Of a DNA stretch of 64,000 nt, positions 1 to 9,058 are shown in pieces. The DNA lies in assembly GCA_902363255.1 (NCBI GenBank), contig CABIZO010000002.1, positions 668,037-732,036 on the forward strand, read 5' to 3'. The position numbers and the translations under genes were made by a program. This DNA comes from Peptostreptococcaceae bacterium (GTDB lineage Bacteria; Bacillota; Clostridia; Peptostreptococcales; Peptostreptococcaceae). The stretch's first letter is position 1, and every line of letters starts with the position of its first letter. The notes under the pieces are model-generated. The model had not been told where the DNA came from. It was given only the letters and a program-made list of their open reading frames with translations, and ran no database searches.

Positions 1-1
1 A

Positions 2-814
2 ACAGCTCACTACCCTTATTCAGAAGAAATAATGAGACTGGCAGACAGAGAAGGTATAGTTGTAATAGATGAAACTCCTGCTGTTGGTGTACACTTAAAC
101 TTCATGGCTACAATGATGGCTGGTGCAGAAAGAAGAGATACATGGCAAGAAATCCAAACTTTTGAACACCACCAAGATATAATAAGAGAATTAGTAGCAA
201 GAGATAAAAATCACCCATGTGTAGTAATGTGGTCAGTTGCCAATGAACCTGCATCAGATGAAAAGGGAGCTGATGAATACTTCAAACCACTTATAGAATT
301 AACAAAAGAGTTAGATCCTCAAAAAAGACCAGTAACTGTAGTTACATACTTAATGTCTACCCCAGACACATGCCAAATAGCAGAATTACTAGATGTACTT
401 TGTTTAAATAGATACTATGGATGGTATGCACAAGGTGGAGATTTAGAAGTGGCAAAAATGTATTTAAATGCAGAACTTGAAGGATGGAATAAAAGATGTC
501 CAGGTAAACCAATAATGTTTACTGAATACGGTGCAGATACAGTTTGTGGTATGCGTGATACTACTTCTGTAATGTTCACAGAAGAATATCAAGTAGAATA
601 CTTAGAAGCTAATCATGAAGTAGTTGATAAATTCCCTAATTTTGTTGGAGAACAAGTATGGAACTTTGCTGATTTTGCAACAAGCCAAGGTATAATACGT
701 GTTCAAGGAAATAAAAAGGGAGTATTTACTAGGGAAAGAAAGCCTAAAATGGCAGCACATTATTTACGTAATAGATGGCATAATATACCTGACTTTGGAT
801 ACAAAACTAAATAA
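2..814 (+). CDS. uidA: beta-glucuronidase (GH2), C-terminal part; 5' end outside window
   Basis: Glycoside hydrolase family 2 enzyme that removes glucuronic acid from beta-D-glucuronides in the cytoplasm. The reading frame is open from base 2 and gives 270 residues of the TIM-barrel domain. Visible hallmarks are the acid/base Glu in WSVANEP (visible residue 82), the nucleophile Glu in MFTEYGAD (175), and the N-x-K motif (QGNKKG, N237/K239) that in true glucuronidases reads the substrate carboxylate. That last motif separates it from beta-galactosidases of the same family. It starts inside the (S/T)HYPY barrel motif, so the N-terminal sugar-binding domains lie upstream. A GH3 glycosidase follows, which suggests a glycan- or glucuronide-use locus. 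Confidence 0.93.
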   Translation, partial: TAHYPYSEEIMRLADREGIVVIDETPAVGVHLNFMATMMAGAERRDTWQEIQTFEHHQDIIRELVARDKNHPCVVMWSVANEPASDEKGADEYFKPLIELTKELDPQKRPVTVVTYLMSTPDTCQIAELLDVLCLNRYYGWYAQGGDLEVAKMYLNAELEGWNKRCPGKPIMFTEYGADTVCGMRDTTSVMFTEEYQVEYLEANHEVVDKFPNFVGEQVWNFADFATSQGIIRVQGNKKGVFTRERKPKMAAHYLRNRWHNIPDFGYKTK

Positions 815-874
815 TTAAAGAAATATATAAAGTTAGTGATATAATGACAATAAAATTAATAAACAGTTAAATTA

Positions 875-900
875 AGATATGGAGGTAATTCTCCATATCT
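875..900 (+). terminator. 10-bp perfect hairpin after the glucuronidase gene
   Basis: AGATATGGAG (875-884) and CTCCATATCT (891-900) form a perfect 10-bp stem with a 6-nt loop. The T-run behind it is poor, so it may be a weak terminator or an RNA-processing hairpin separating the two glycosidase genes. Confidence 0.5.
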
Positions 901-932
901 TTGAAATAAATATCTTAAATTATTATTTTAAA

Positions 933-952
933 CATACTGGTATACTAGTATG
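933..952. promoter_or_regulatory. GntR/HutC-like palindromic operator
   Basis: CATACTGGTATACTAGTATG is a 20-bp palindrome with 9 of 10 pairs matching, 27 bp before the GH3 start codon. It resembles the TGGTATA-type operators of HutC-subfamily regulators such as NagR and TreR. The regulator is not in the window, so the assignment is an inference. Confidence 0.45.
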
Positions 953-979
953 ATAATCATCAATAAGGGGGACAAAATA

Positions 980-2749
980 ATGGTAAATTTAAAAGCAAAA
1001 CCTTATAACCTTGATGAACAAGGTATAAAATGGGTACAAGATACAATTGCAAATATGACTATAGAAGAAAAAATAGGTCAATTATTTGTAAACATGGGAG
1101 CAAGCCGTGATGAAGAATATTTAAAAAGTATTTTAGATAATTATCACATAGGTGGAGTTAGATATAACCCAGGTAAAGCTGAAGAAGTGTATGAGCAAAA
1201 TAGAATACTTCAAGAAAATTCTAAAGTACCTCTATTAATAGCTGCTAATACAGAAGCAGGTGGTAATGGAGCTTGTACAGATGGGACATATGTTGGTAAT
1301 GAAGTTAAAATAGCTGCAACAAATGATAAAAGATATGCTTATGAAATGGGTAGAGTATCTGGTGTTGAAGCTGCTGCTATAGGTTGTAACTGGAGTTTTG
1401 CTCCAATAGTTGATATAAATAGAAACTGGAGAAACCCAATAATATCAACAAGAACTTGGTCTGCTGACGTAGAACAAACTTTAGAACTATCATTAGAATA
1501 CATGAGAGGTATCCAAGAAAGTGGTATAGCTCCTGCTGCTAAACACTTCCCTGGAGATGGTATAGATGAAAGAGATCAACATTTATCTTTCGCTCCAAAC
1601 TGGTTATCTGTAGAAGAATGGGATGCTACATTTGGTAGAGTTTATGGTGGTTTAATAGAAGCTGGACTTCCATCAATAATGGCAGGTCATATAGCATTAC
1701 CAGAATATGTACGTCACTTCAATCCAGAAGCAACTACTGAAGAATTAGTAATGCCAGCAACATTAAGTAAATATATATTAACTGATTTATTAAGAGGAAA
1801 AATGAACTTCAATGGTTTAGTTGTAACTGATGCTTCTCACATGGTTGCTATGACTTCTCCATTAAAGCGTAGTGAAATGTTACCAACTGCTATAGCTGCA
1901 GGTTCTGATTTATTCTTATTCTTCAATGATCCAGATGAAGATTTCCAATGGATGATGGAAGGATACAAAAATGGAATAATAACTGATGAGCGTTTAGAAG
2001 AAGCTTTAACTAGAATATTAGGAACAAAAGCAGCTTTAGGATTACATACAAAAGCTAAAACAGAAATATTACCTGAAAAAGAATCAGCTATGGCTAAAAT
2101 AGGATTACCTGAAAATACTGCTATAGAAGCAGAAGTATCTGATAAAGCTATAACTCTAGTAAAAAATAAAGAAGGTATATTCCCAATTACTACTGAAAAA
2201 CATAAGCGTATTTTACTTGTTGAAGTAAAAGGTGTGGAGAGTGGATTTGGTAAATTAATGGCTATGATGAATGGCGGAAAGAAAACACCAATACAAAACT
2301 TAAAAGAGTTATTAGAAGCAGAAGGTTATGAAGTTGAGATATATGAATCTCCAATGGACAAAATAATGAAACTTCCTAAAGAAGAACTTATGGGAGCTAT
2401 AATGAATGTTTATGCTCAAAAACGTCCAATATCTACTTTAACAGATAACCATGATTTAATAATAAATGTCGCTAATGTTGCTCCAAATACTCATCAACGT
2501 ATAGAGTGGCCACCAAGTAAAGGTACTCCAGATATACCATTCTATGTAAATGAAGTACCAACAATATTTGTTTCAATACAATGTCCATTCCACTTAGCTG
2601 ATGTACCTCAAGTTAAGACTTATATAAATGCTTATGATGGAAAAGAAAGCACATTAGAAGCATTAGTTGAAAAAATGGTAGGACGTTCTGAATTTACAGG
2701 AGTAAGTCCAGTAGACGCATTCTGTGGATTATTAGATACACAATATTAA
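980..2749 (+). CDS. glycoside hydrolase family 3 protein (beta-N-acetylhexosaminidase/NagZ-like)
   Basis: GH3 enzyme of 589 residues, probably cytoplasmic because no signal peptide is seen. The N-terminal barrel carries KHFPGDG (188-194) followed by the D-x-H pair (D199, H201) that marks NagZ-type beta-N-acetylglucosaminidases, and the nucleophile Asp in LVVTDASHM (D284). A second domain, roughly from residue 380, makes it longer than Gram-negative NagZ and closer to Firmicute two-domain enzymes. ATG 980 is chosen over an in-frame upstream ATG (950) because AAGGGGGA at 965-972 is correctly spaced for it. Exact substrate (muropeptide GlcNAc or another beta-glycoside) cannot be read from sequence. 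A terminator follows. Confidence 0.88.
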   Translation: MVNLKAKPYNLDEQGIKWVQDTIANMTIEEKIGQLFVNMGASRDEEYLKSILDNYHIGGVRYNPGKAEEVYEQNRILQENSKVPLLIAANTEAGGNGACTDGTYVGNEVKIAATNDKRYAYEMGRVSGVEAAAIGCNWSFAPIVDINRNWRNPIISTRTWSADVEQTLELSLEYMRGIQESGIAPAAKHFPGDGIDERDQHLSFAPNWLSVEEWDATFGRVYGGLIEAGLPSIMAGHIALPEYVRHFNPEATTEELVMPATLSKYILTDLLRGKMNFNGLVVTDASHMVAMTSPLKRSEMLPTAIAAGSDLFLFFNDPDEDFQWMMEGYKNGIITDERLEEALTRILGTKAALGLHTKAKTEILPEKESAMAKIGLPENTAIEAEVSDKAITLVKNKEGIFPITTEKHKRILLVEVKGVESGFGKLMAMMNGGKKTPIQNLKELLEAEGYEVEIYESPMDKIMKLPKEELMGAIMNVYAQKRPISTLTDNHDLIINVANVAPNTHQRIEWPPSKGTPDIPFYVNEVPTIFVSIQCPFHLADVPQVKTYINAYDGKESTLEALVEKMVGRSEFTGVSPVDAFCGLLDTQY

Positions 2750-2771
2750 TATATAAATGGTCTAACGCACT

Positions 2772-2810
2772 ATAAACGGTAAATTTTAATTAATTTACCG
2801 TTTATTTTTT
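2772..2810 (+). terminator. intrinsic terminator after GH3 gene
   Basis: A perfect 14-bp stem (2772-2785 with 2792-2805) around ACGGTAAATT is followed by a T-run. Confidence 0.85.
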
Positions 2811-2866
2811 ACTATTAACAAATCATAACCAACCTGGTTATTTATCATAAAAAGAAGGTGTAAATA

Positions 2867-3658
2867 ATGAAAAAAATTGTATTTTTTGATATAGATGGAA
2901 CATTAATAGATTCTATGAAAGGGATGAAAGATATTAGCCCAAAGGTTAAAGAGGCCATAAAAGGCTTACAAAAATATGGAGATTATGCTTTTATTGCCAC
3001 AGGAAGACCTTATGCTTTTTTACCAAAGACCATATTAGAATTTGGCTTTGACGGATTTATTCTGTCAAATGGAGCCCACATTATAATGAATAATAAAACT
3101 ATTTATACTGATTCTATTGATAGAGTATTTATTAAGAATCTAGTAGAGGAATTGGAAAATAATTATATAGAATATGTACTTCAAGGAGAAACACATTGTT
3201 ATATGAAAAAACATTTTAAGAACTTTCATGATTATCTTGATAAGATAGAAGTTCCTAAAAATTATATAAAAGATGAGTATAACTGTGAAGAAATTAATAT
3301 ACATAAAGTTGAAATGTTATGTAAAGATGATATGATGGAAAATTTATGCTTAAATATTATAAGGAAAAACCCTGAGTGTGATTATTTTAGTAGTATAAAT
3401 AAGAGAGCGCTTGAAGTATATGTAAAGAAAAATACTAAGTCAAAGGCAATTTTAAAAGTAATAAATCACTTAAATATACCTATTGAAAATACATATGCCT
3501 TTGGTGATGGAAAAAATGATATAGATATGCTAAAGGTAGTTGCATGTGGCATAGCTATGGGGAATGCTTCTGATGAAGTAAAATCAATTGCTGATTACGT
3601 AACAGATAGTGTGAATAATGATGGAGTAGCTTTAGGAATTATGAAAAAAATACTATAA
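2867..3658 (+). CDS. Cof-type HAD-superfamily phosphatase
   Basis: Haloacid-dehalogenase-type hydrolase of 263 residues, the usual size for the Cof (IIB cap) subfamily. The nucleophile motif DIDGT lies at residues 8-12, the ATGRP motif II near residue 44, and the Mg-binding GDGKNDIDML motif near 213-222. These proteins dephosphorylate sugar phosphates or small phosphorylated metabolites, and the specific substrate is not predictable. It stands alone, with its own ribosome site (AGAAGGTG) and with terminators on neighbouring transcripts. Confidence 0.88.
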   Translation: MKKIVFFDIDGTLIDSMKGMKDISPKVKEAIKGLQKYGDYAFIATGRPYAFLPKTILEFGFDGFILSNGAHIIMNNKTIYTDSIDRVFIKNLVEELENNYIEYVLQGETHCYMKKHFKNFHDYLDKIEVPKNYIKDEYNCEEINIHKVEMLCKDDMMENLCLNIIRKNPECDYFSSINKRALEVYVKKNTKSKAILKVINHLNIPIENTYAFGDGKNDIDMLKVVACGIAMGNASDEVKSIADYVTDSVNNDGVALGIMKKIL

Positions 3659-3760
3659 AAGTGTGTTAATAGGTTTCAGAAATATGTTTTGTACAATTCA
3701 TTTACAAATATATCCAATTAAGATACCATAGAATTGTAAGCATAAATAAGGAGGTATCAG

Positions 3761-4675
3761 ATGAGAAAGTACATTGGTGAAATAGGATTATTTACAATTG
3801 CAATTATATGGGGAAGTGGATTTATAGGTACTAGACTAGCCCTAGATGGAGGACTTAGTCCTATACAAACAATGACTCTTAGATTTTTCATAGCAAGTCT
3901 TATACTAGGCATAGTATTTTATAAAAAAATTAAAGAAAATTTTACAAAAGAATCATTAATAGCAGGAGTATGGTTGGGATTATTTTCATTTATAGGATTT
4001 TCTACTCAAACTATAGGCCTTGTTTACACTACTGTTTCAAAGAATGCTTTTATAACAGCTGCAAATGTTGTTATAGTACCTTTTATAGGATTTATATTAT
4101 ACAGAAGAAAACTAGATAAAATTGGTGTTATAAGTAGTTTTATGGCCCTTTTAGGAATAGGAGTCTTATCTTTGGAACCGGATTTAAGTGTAAATTTTGG
4201 AGATTTTCTAACATTTTTATGTGCTATTGGATTTGCATTTCATATTTTCTTTACTGGAGAATTTAGTAGTAAACATAGTGTTTATGTTCTAACTGTTACA
4301 CAATTTGTAGTTGCCTTTATTCTATCTTTTGTACTGCAAATGTTAACTGGACAAACTAATATTCAAGCAAGTACAGTAGGTTTAATGGGCGCACTATACT
4401 TAGGAGTATTTAGTACTGCTATTGCATTTTTATTGCAGACTATTTGTCAGTCAAAGGTGGATCAAACAAAATCAGCCATAATTTTATCTACTGAATCCGT
4501 ATTTGGTACAATAATGTCGGTGATAATTTTCCATGAGGTATTAACAGCTAGAATGATAATAGGATGTATAATAATTTTTTCATCTATAATAATTTCTGAG
4601 ACGAAATTATCTTTCCTTAAAAAGAAATCTTTAGAAGAATCACCAAAAGATGTGATAAGATCTCAGATGGAATAA
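3761..4675 (+). CDS. EamA/DMT-family transporter
   Basis: Integral membrane protein of 304 residues with the duplicated EamA architecture: ten predicted hydrophobic helices in two halves. It opens with the typical IAIIWGSGFIGTR segment, and the second half ends with the E-x-x-F-G-x-x-x-S-x-x-x-x-x-E pattern (TESVFGTIMSVIIFHE). Family members export amino acids, drugs or other metabolites, so the substrate is unknown. A strong AAGGAGGT site lies just upstream. The last 20 residues are a charged cytoplasmic tail. Confidence 0.88.
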   Translation: MRKYIGEIGLFTIAIIWGSGFIGTRLALDGGLSPIQTMTLRFFIASLILGIVFYKKIKENFTKESLIAGVWLGLFSFIGFSTQTIGLVYTTVSKNAFITAANVVIVPFIGFILYRRKLDKIGVISSFMALLGIGVLSLEPDLSVNFGDFLTFLCAIGFAFHIFFTGEFSSKHSVYVLTVTQFVVAFILSFVLQMLTGQTNIQASTVGLMGALYLGVFSTAIAFLLQTICQSKVDQTKSAIILSTESVFGTIMSVIIFHEVLTARMIIGCIIIFSSIIISETKLSFLKKKSLEESPKDVIRSQME

Positions 4676-4682
4676 AAATAAT

Positions 4683-4729
4683 AAAAGGAGAGCCAATAAA
4701 TAATTTTACTATTTATTGGCTCTCCTTTT
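4683..4729. terminator. bidirectional terminator, 20-bp stem
   Basis: AAAAGGAGAGCCAATAAATA (4683-4702) pairs perfectly with 4710-4729. The A-tract and T-tract on the two sides let it stop both the transporter and the converging kinase operon. Confidence 0.9.
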
Positions 4730-4780
4730 ATAGTTAACAAATCCTATTTTTTACTAATGTTGGATTTATATTATATCATA

Positions 4781-5434
4781 TTATATATTTAAAGTTTCTT
4801 TTATTTTTTCACATAATATATCTAAATGTTCTGGATTGTTTATTAAATCAACTTCATTAATATTCACATATAATACTGGAGAAGCATTGTACTCTTTTAT
4901 CCAGTTTTCATATCTATTATGAAGGTTTGTCCAATATTCAACATCCACATCTTTTTCCATATCACGAGATCTTAAGTTTATTCTCTCTATTATAGTATCT
5001 ATAGATCCATCAAGATATATCATTAAGTCTGGCGTTCTAAGATGAGGAACCATATCGTTGAATAAATCTCTATAAGTTATATAATCTCTTTTTGTCATTT
5101 TTCCGTTATCATATAAGTTTCTAGCAAATATTTCAACATCTTCATATATACTTCTATCTTGTATATTATTAAGTCCATTTGCATGGATTTCTTTTTGTTG
5201 TTTAAATCTTTGAGCTAAGAAGTAAAGTTGTAAATGGAATCCCCATTTTTCTTGGTCTTTATAAAAATCTTCTAAGTATGGATTTCCATCAACTTTTTCA
5301 AAGTGAGTTTCAAATCCTAATCTTTCTCCAACTAATTTCGTTAATGTAGATTTTCCTGCTCCTACATTTCCCGCAACAGTTATAAATAAATCTCTGTTAG
5401 CGCATTTATCGCTTTTATTTTCTAATCTAAACAC
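4781..5434 (-). CDS. deoxynucleoside kinase (dGK/dAK family), downstream paralogue
   Basis: Salvage kinase of 217 residues that phosphorylates deoxynucleosides to dNMPs. The P-loop GNVGAGKST is at 22-30, the substrate-handling DRS motif (IQDRSIYED) follows near residue 92, and an R-rich lid segment (RINLRSRDME) lies near residue 152. GTG is the start codon, with AGGAGGA on the minus strand 7 nt upstream. It overlaps the end of the preceding kinase gene by 8 bp, so the two are translationally coupled, as in the tandem dAK/dGK genes of lactobacilli. Which one prefers which base cannot be told here. Confidence 0.88.
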   Translation of the reverse strand: MFRLENKSDKCANRDLFITVAGNVGAGKSTLTKLVGERLGFETHFEKVDGNPYLEDFYKDQEKWGFHLQLYFLAQRFKQQKEIHANGLNNIQDRSIYEDVEIFARNLYDNGKMTKRDYITYRDLFNDMVPHLRTPDLMIYLDGSIDTIIERINLRSRDMEKDVDVEYWTNLHNRYENWIKEYNASPVLYVNINEVDLINNPEHLDILCEKIKETLNI

Positions 5435-6089
5435 TCTGTTTTCCTCCTAAAGATGATATTGCCTCTTCTACCTTATTTATGATAAATTCTTTGTCTTCCG
5501 CGTTATTAAGAAAATCTAAATTAGAATTATCAATTTCTATGATTATAGGTTCTTTTCCTGTAAAGTTATGCTTAATAGAAAGTGGATTAAAATAATATTT
5601 ATATTCGTTACGAAGGTTATCAATATAATTTCTATCCATTTGTCTTTCAAAACTTCTATCTCTTGTAGCTATTCTTTTCATTAAAGTATCAGTATTTGAA
5701 TTTAAGTAAATTACTATATCTGGTTGTGGTAAGTCATTTACAAATATGTTGTAGACTTGCTTATATCTATGGAACTGATTATTATCCAGTGTTATACCAG
5801 CAAATATAAGGTTTTTCACTATATGATAATCGCTTACAACTCCATTTGATTTGCTAAGGATATTTTTTTCTACATCTTCCAATTGTTTAACTCTATTGAA
5901 TAAAAAAAATGCTTCTGTTTGCAAAGCATATTCCTTAATATCAGTATAAAATTTTGATAAAAATGGATTTTCTTCTACAATTTCTCTAAGAAGTGTATAG
6001 CCTAGGTGTTCATTAAGTAAGTTCGCTAAAGTAGTCTTACCAGCACCGATAGGCCCTTCAATTGCTATAAATACACCTGTATTTCTCAT
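5427..6089 (-). CDS. deoxynucleoside kinase (dGK/dAK family), upstream paralogue
   Basis: Second salvage kinase, 220 residues and only distantly similar to its neighbour. It has the P-loop GPIGAGKTT (12-20) and a lid RIATRDRSFERQ near residue 147. Where the sister has DRS, this copy reads SDYHIVKN, a feature of the dGK-type branch. That fits paired heterodimer-forming kinases with split specificity (inference from the lactobacillus enzymes). The start ATG is preceded by AGAGGGTG. This is the promoter-proximal gene of the two-gene operon. Confidence 0.87.
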   Translation of the reverse strand: MRNTGVFIAIEGPIGAGKTTLANLLNEHLGYTLLREIVEENPFLSKFYTDIKEYALQTEAFFLFNRVKQLEDVEKNILSKSNGVVSDYHIVKNLIFAGITLDNNQFHRYKQVYNIFVNDLPQPDIVIYLNSNTDTLMKRIATRDRSFERQMDRNYIDNLRNEYKYYFNPLSIKHNFTGKEPIIIEIDNSNLDFLNNAEDKEFIINKVEEAISSLGGKQSV

Positions 6090-6310
6090 TTATATATCAC
6101 CCTCTAAAAATAATGTCTTTAGTATTTTATCAGAAAAAAAAATATTATTCTACTGTTGACTTTATATAATTTTTTATATTACAAATTTTTTTATATTAAT
6201 AGTTAGAATTTAATGAAATTAAATAATCTAAAATATATTTCTTACATGTAAATATGCTATCATTTAAATAAGGTGTAAAATTGTGGAAGGATAATTGGGG
6301 GGAATTAATA

Positions 6311-7447
6311 GTGAAAATATATTTAGATAATGCTGCAACATCTTTTCCAAAGCCAAAAAAAGTAAGTGAAGCAGTATATGATTTTATGACTAATAATGGT
6401 ACTAGCTCTGGGAGAGGAGCATACCAAAAAGCAATGGAATCAGATTTTATAGTATACGAATGTAGAAAACTTATTGGTGAATTATTTAATTTTAATAATC
6501 CTAAAAATGTTATATTTACATCTAATGTGACAGAATCCATAAATATGGTACTTAGGGGTATGCTAAAGGAAAATGATCATGTAATAACAAGCTCTTTAGA
6601 ACATAATGCTGTATGGAGAACATTAAAAACTTTAGAAAAAGAAAAAAATATAGAAATAAGCAAAGTAAAGTGTGACCAACATGGATTTACTAAACCTGAA
6701 GATGTAAAAGCGCTGATAAACAATAATACGAAACTTATCATATTTACTGGAGCATCAAACGTTATTGGAACTATACAACCAATTGAGGAAATTGGAAAAA
6801 TAGCTAGGGAAAATAAAATTCCTTTTGTAGTAGATGGAGCTCAGCTTTGTGGAGCTTATCCAGTAGACGTGAAAAAAGATAATATAGATATACTTACATT
6901 TACTGGTCACAAAAGCTTGCTAGGTCCTATGGGTACAGGAGGATTTATTATAAATTGTGACTATAACATTGACCCTATTAAAAGTGGAGGAACTGGTGGA
7001 GATTCTGCTTATGAGTATCAAGTTGATTATTATCCAAATAAATTGGAAACAGGAACCCTTAATGTAAGTGGTATATGTGGATTAAGAGAAGCTATTAAGT
7101 ATTTGAAAAAAGAAAAAATAGAAAATATATATGAAAAAGAGAAGAGTTTAACTGAGTATGCATTAAAATCTTTATCTCAAGTTCAAAATATAGAGATATA
7201 TGGACCAAAGGATAGTGAAAAAATCACACCAGTTATATCTTTTAACATAAAAAATAAAAGAGCTGAAGAGGTGGCCCATACTCTAGATAATAAATATGAC
7301 ATAATGGTAAGGGCTGGCCTTCATTGCGCTCCTTGTGCTCACGAAATAATTGGAACGAAAGAAATAGGAACCTTAAGGGTAAGTATGGGTTATTTTACGG
7401 AAAAAGAGCATATAGATAAATTAGTATACGCACTAAATAATTTGTAA
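6311..7447 (+). CDS. cysteine-desulfurase-family aminotransferase (class V, EF2568 type)
   Basis: PLP enzyme of 378 residues related to NifS/SufS. It opens with YLDNAATSFPKP, has DGAQ at 175-178, the PLP lysine in TGHKS (K201), and a C-terminal HCAPC pair (C339, C342), of which one cysteine is likely the persulfide-forming residue. This belongs to the EF2568 branch of the family, where sulfur transfer is presumed but poorly studied. The GTG start at 6311 is chosen over an upstream TTG (6281) because GGGGGGA at 6297-6303 sits 7 nt before it. An Fe-S protein gene follows after 13 bp, which suggests they act together. Confidence 0.85.
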   Translation: MKIYLDNAATSFPKPKKVSEAVYDFMTNNGTSSGRGAYQKAMESDFIVYECRKLIGELFNFNNPKNVIFTSNVTESINMVLRGMLKENDHVITSSLEHNAVWRTLKTLEKEKNIEISKVKCDQHGFTKPEDVKALINNNTKLIIFTGASNVIGTIQPIEEIGKIARENKIPFVVDGAQLCGAYPVDVKKDNIDILTFTGHKSLLGPMGTGGFIINCDYNIDPIKSGGTGGDSAYEYQVDYYPNKLETGTLNVSGICGLREAIKYLKKEKIENIYEKEKSLTEYALKSLSQVQNIEIYGPKDSEKITPVISFNIKNKRAEEVAHTLDNKYDIMVRAGLHCAPCAHEIIGTKEIGTLRVSMGYFTEKEHIDKLVYALNNL

Positions 7448-7460
7448 AAGGAGAAAATAA

Positions 7461-7994
7461 ATGTACCTAGAAAATTTAGATTTGAATTTTATTCAACCTT
7501 GTACGACAGATTCTAACAGAATAAGAATTAGAGGAAGTTTTTCTAGAAACATAGAAGATTTATTTCCTTATTTAAATACATATTTAAAAACTGGAATATA
7601 TAATCAAAAGGCAGGGACTCTAACATTTAATTACGGTCCCAAAATAATTATTATTTATAAAGAGGAAGTTGCTGTATCAAAATTGCTCAATGAAACTGAC
7701 GCATTTGAAACATTAGATTATATAAAAAATCTTATAAATGATTGTGCAGATAAAAGAGAAGAAATTATTCCAAATGAAGAGATGAGAAAGCTACCAAGCC
7801 CTATTGATGTTTATGAATTTTTGCCAAAAATAAATTGTGGTAAATGCGGTGTAGCAACATGTTTAGCATTTTCTACTAAACTAATAAATGGGACTTTTAA
7901 GCCAAATAGATGTGTTCATTTAGGCGAAAGAGGAAATGAAAAAAATAAGGAAGAAGTAGAAAAAATTGTTTTAATGATAGGTTATGATATATAA
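7461..7994 (+). CDS. Fe-S cluster protein with C-terminal CxxCxxxxC...C domain
   Basis: Protein of 177 residues. The N-terminal ~100 residues have no motif I recognise. The C-terminal part has Cys at 126, 129, 134 and 151 in the pattern INCGKCGVATC...RC, the small 4Fe-4S domain (PF04060-like) known from the corrinoid Fe-S protein and RnfB. A conserved KLPSPIDVYEFLP lead-in precedes the cysteines. Its close coupling to the cysteine-desulfurase homologue, with AAGGAG in the gap, suggests that the partner supplies sulfur for its cluster or that both serve one Fe-S or sulfur process. That is an inference from context. Confidence 0.75.
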   Translation: MYLENLDLNFIQPCTTDSNRIRIRGSFSRNIEDLFPYLNTYLKTGIYNQKAGTLTFNYGPKIIIIYKEEVAVSKLLNETDAFETLDYIKNLINDCADKREEIIPNEEMRKLPSPIDVYEFLPKINCGKCGVATCLAFSTKLINGTFKPNRCVHLGERGNEKNKEEVEKIVLMIGYDI

Positions 7995-8169
7995 AACACT
8001 TCCAATTTATATTGTAAAAGATACGTTGTTTATTTTAAATGAATAACACTTTATAACTATTTTTGTAAAAAATAACAATCTACTAGTAGAAACTTTATAA
8101 ATAGTATGTTAATATTTTATATGTCATGATTTGGTAAAATTAAAATTTAAATATTTTTCGAAAGAATGT

Positions 8170-8199
8170 TTGAATTAGAAATCATGGGGTATATATAAT
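8170..8199 (+). promoter_or_regulatory. sigma-A promoter of the rubrerythrin gene
   Basis: TTGAAT (8170-8175) and a perfect TATAAT (8194-8199) are separated by 18 bp, about 40 bp before the start codon. Confidence 0.6.
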
Positions 8200-8241
8200 T
8201 AGTATACATAAAAGAGATGATTATTGGGAGGATTTAATATT

Positions 8242-8784
8242 ATGAAAAAATTCGTATGTACAGTATGTGGATATATACATGAAGGAGAAACTGCTCCAGA
8301 ATTATGTCCAGTTTGTAAAGTAGGAGCTGACAAGTTCGAAGAAATGACTGGAGAATTAAGATGGGCTGATGAACACAGAATAGGTGTTGCTCAAGGAATA
8401 GATGAAGATGTATTAGAAGGATTAAGAGCTAACTTTGTTGGTGAATGTACAGAGGTAGGAATGTACTTAGCTATGGCAAGACAAGCTGATAGAGAAGGAT
8501 TCCCTGAAGTTGCTGAAGCTTACCAAAGAATAGCTTTCGAAGAAGCAGAACATGCTGCTAAATTCGCTGAATTATTAGGAGAAGTAGTTGTTGCTGATAC
8601 TAAAGCTAACTTAGAAGCAAGAGTTGAAGCTGAATACGGAGCTACTGAAGGAAAATTAAAAATAGCTAAAAGAGCTAAAGAATTAGGATTAGATGCTATA
8701 CATGATACAGTTCATGAAATGTGTAAAGATGAAGCTAGACATGGTAAAGCATTCTTAGGATTATTAGAAAGATACTTTGGATAA
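8242..8784 (+). CDS. reverse rubrerythrin (rubredoxin-rubrerythrin NADH peroxidase type)
   Basis: Oxygen-defence protein of 180 residues with the rubredoxin-like domain first: FVCTVCGY (C6, C9) and LCPVCK (C22, C25). A ferritin-like four-helix di-iron domain follows, with EAEH and DEARH ligand motifs. This reversed domain order is that of the clostridial revRbr proteins, which reduce H2O2 and, with partners, O2 using NADH-derived electrons. ATG 8242 is preferred to an upstream in-frame TTG because GGGAGG (8226-8231) fits it. Codon use is strongly optimised (GAA, AAA, GCT), as expected of an abundant protein. Single-gene transcript with its own promoter and terminator. Confidence 0.92.
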   Translation: MKKFVCTVCGYIHEGETAPELCPVCKVGADKFEEMTGELRWADEHRIGVAQGIDEDVLEGLRANFVGECTEVGMYLAMARQADREGFPEVAEAYQRIAFEEAEHAAKFAELLGEVVVADTKANLEARVEAEYGATEGKLKIAKRAKELGLDAIHDTVHEMCKDEARHGKAFLGLLERYFG

Positions 8785-8798
8785 GAATAAATATTAAG

Positions 8799-8837
8799 AA
8801 AAAGGCTGTAATTGAGAAATCGATTATGGTCTTTTTT
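8799..8837 (+). terminator. intrinsic terminator after reverse rubrerythrin
   Basis: AAAAAGGCTGTAAT (8799-8812) pairs with ATTATGGTCTTTTT (8823-8836) if three G-U pairs are allowed, and ends in a T-run. Confidence 0.65.
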
Positions 8838-8951
8838 ATTTGTATATATTTGCATAAAATTTATTTAATAGTATTTTTACATTAATATTAAAAAAATATT
8901 TTATGAAAATGCATAAAAAAATAAATTATTTTAAAAATAAAAATAAATACA

Positions 8952-8980
8952 TTGACAAATAAGTAAAAGGTGAATAATAT
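8952..8980 (+). promoter_or_regulatory. consensus promoter of the aromatic operon
   Basis: TTGACA (8952-8957), 17 bp, then TAATAT (8975-8980). Transcription would start near 8987, giving an untranslated leader of about 320 nt before the first structural gene, long enough for the attenuator described below. Confidence 0.75.
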
Positions 8981-9058
8981 TTAATCAACAATAAAAAATA
9001 TGAAAAATTACTATATTAAAATGAACTAATAAAAATTTTTAAGAAAGGGATAATAATC

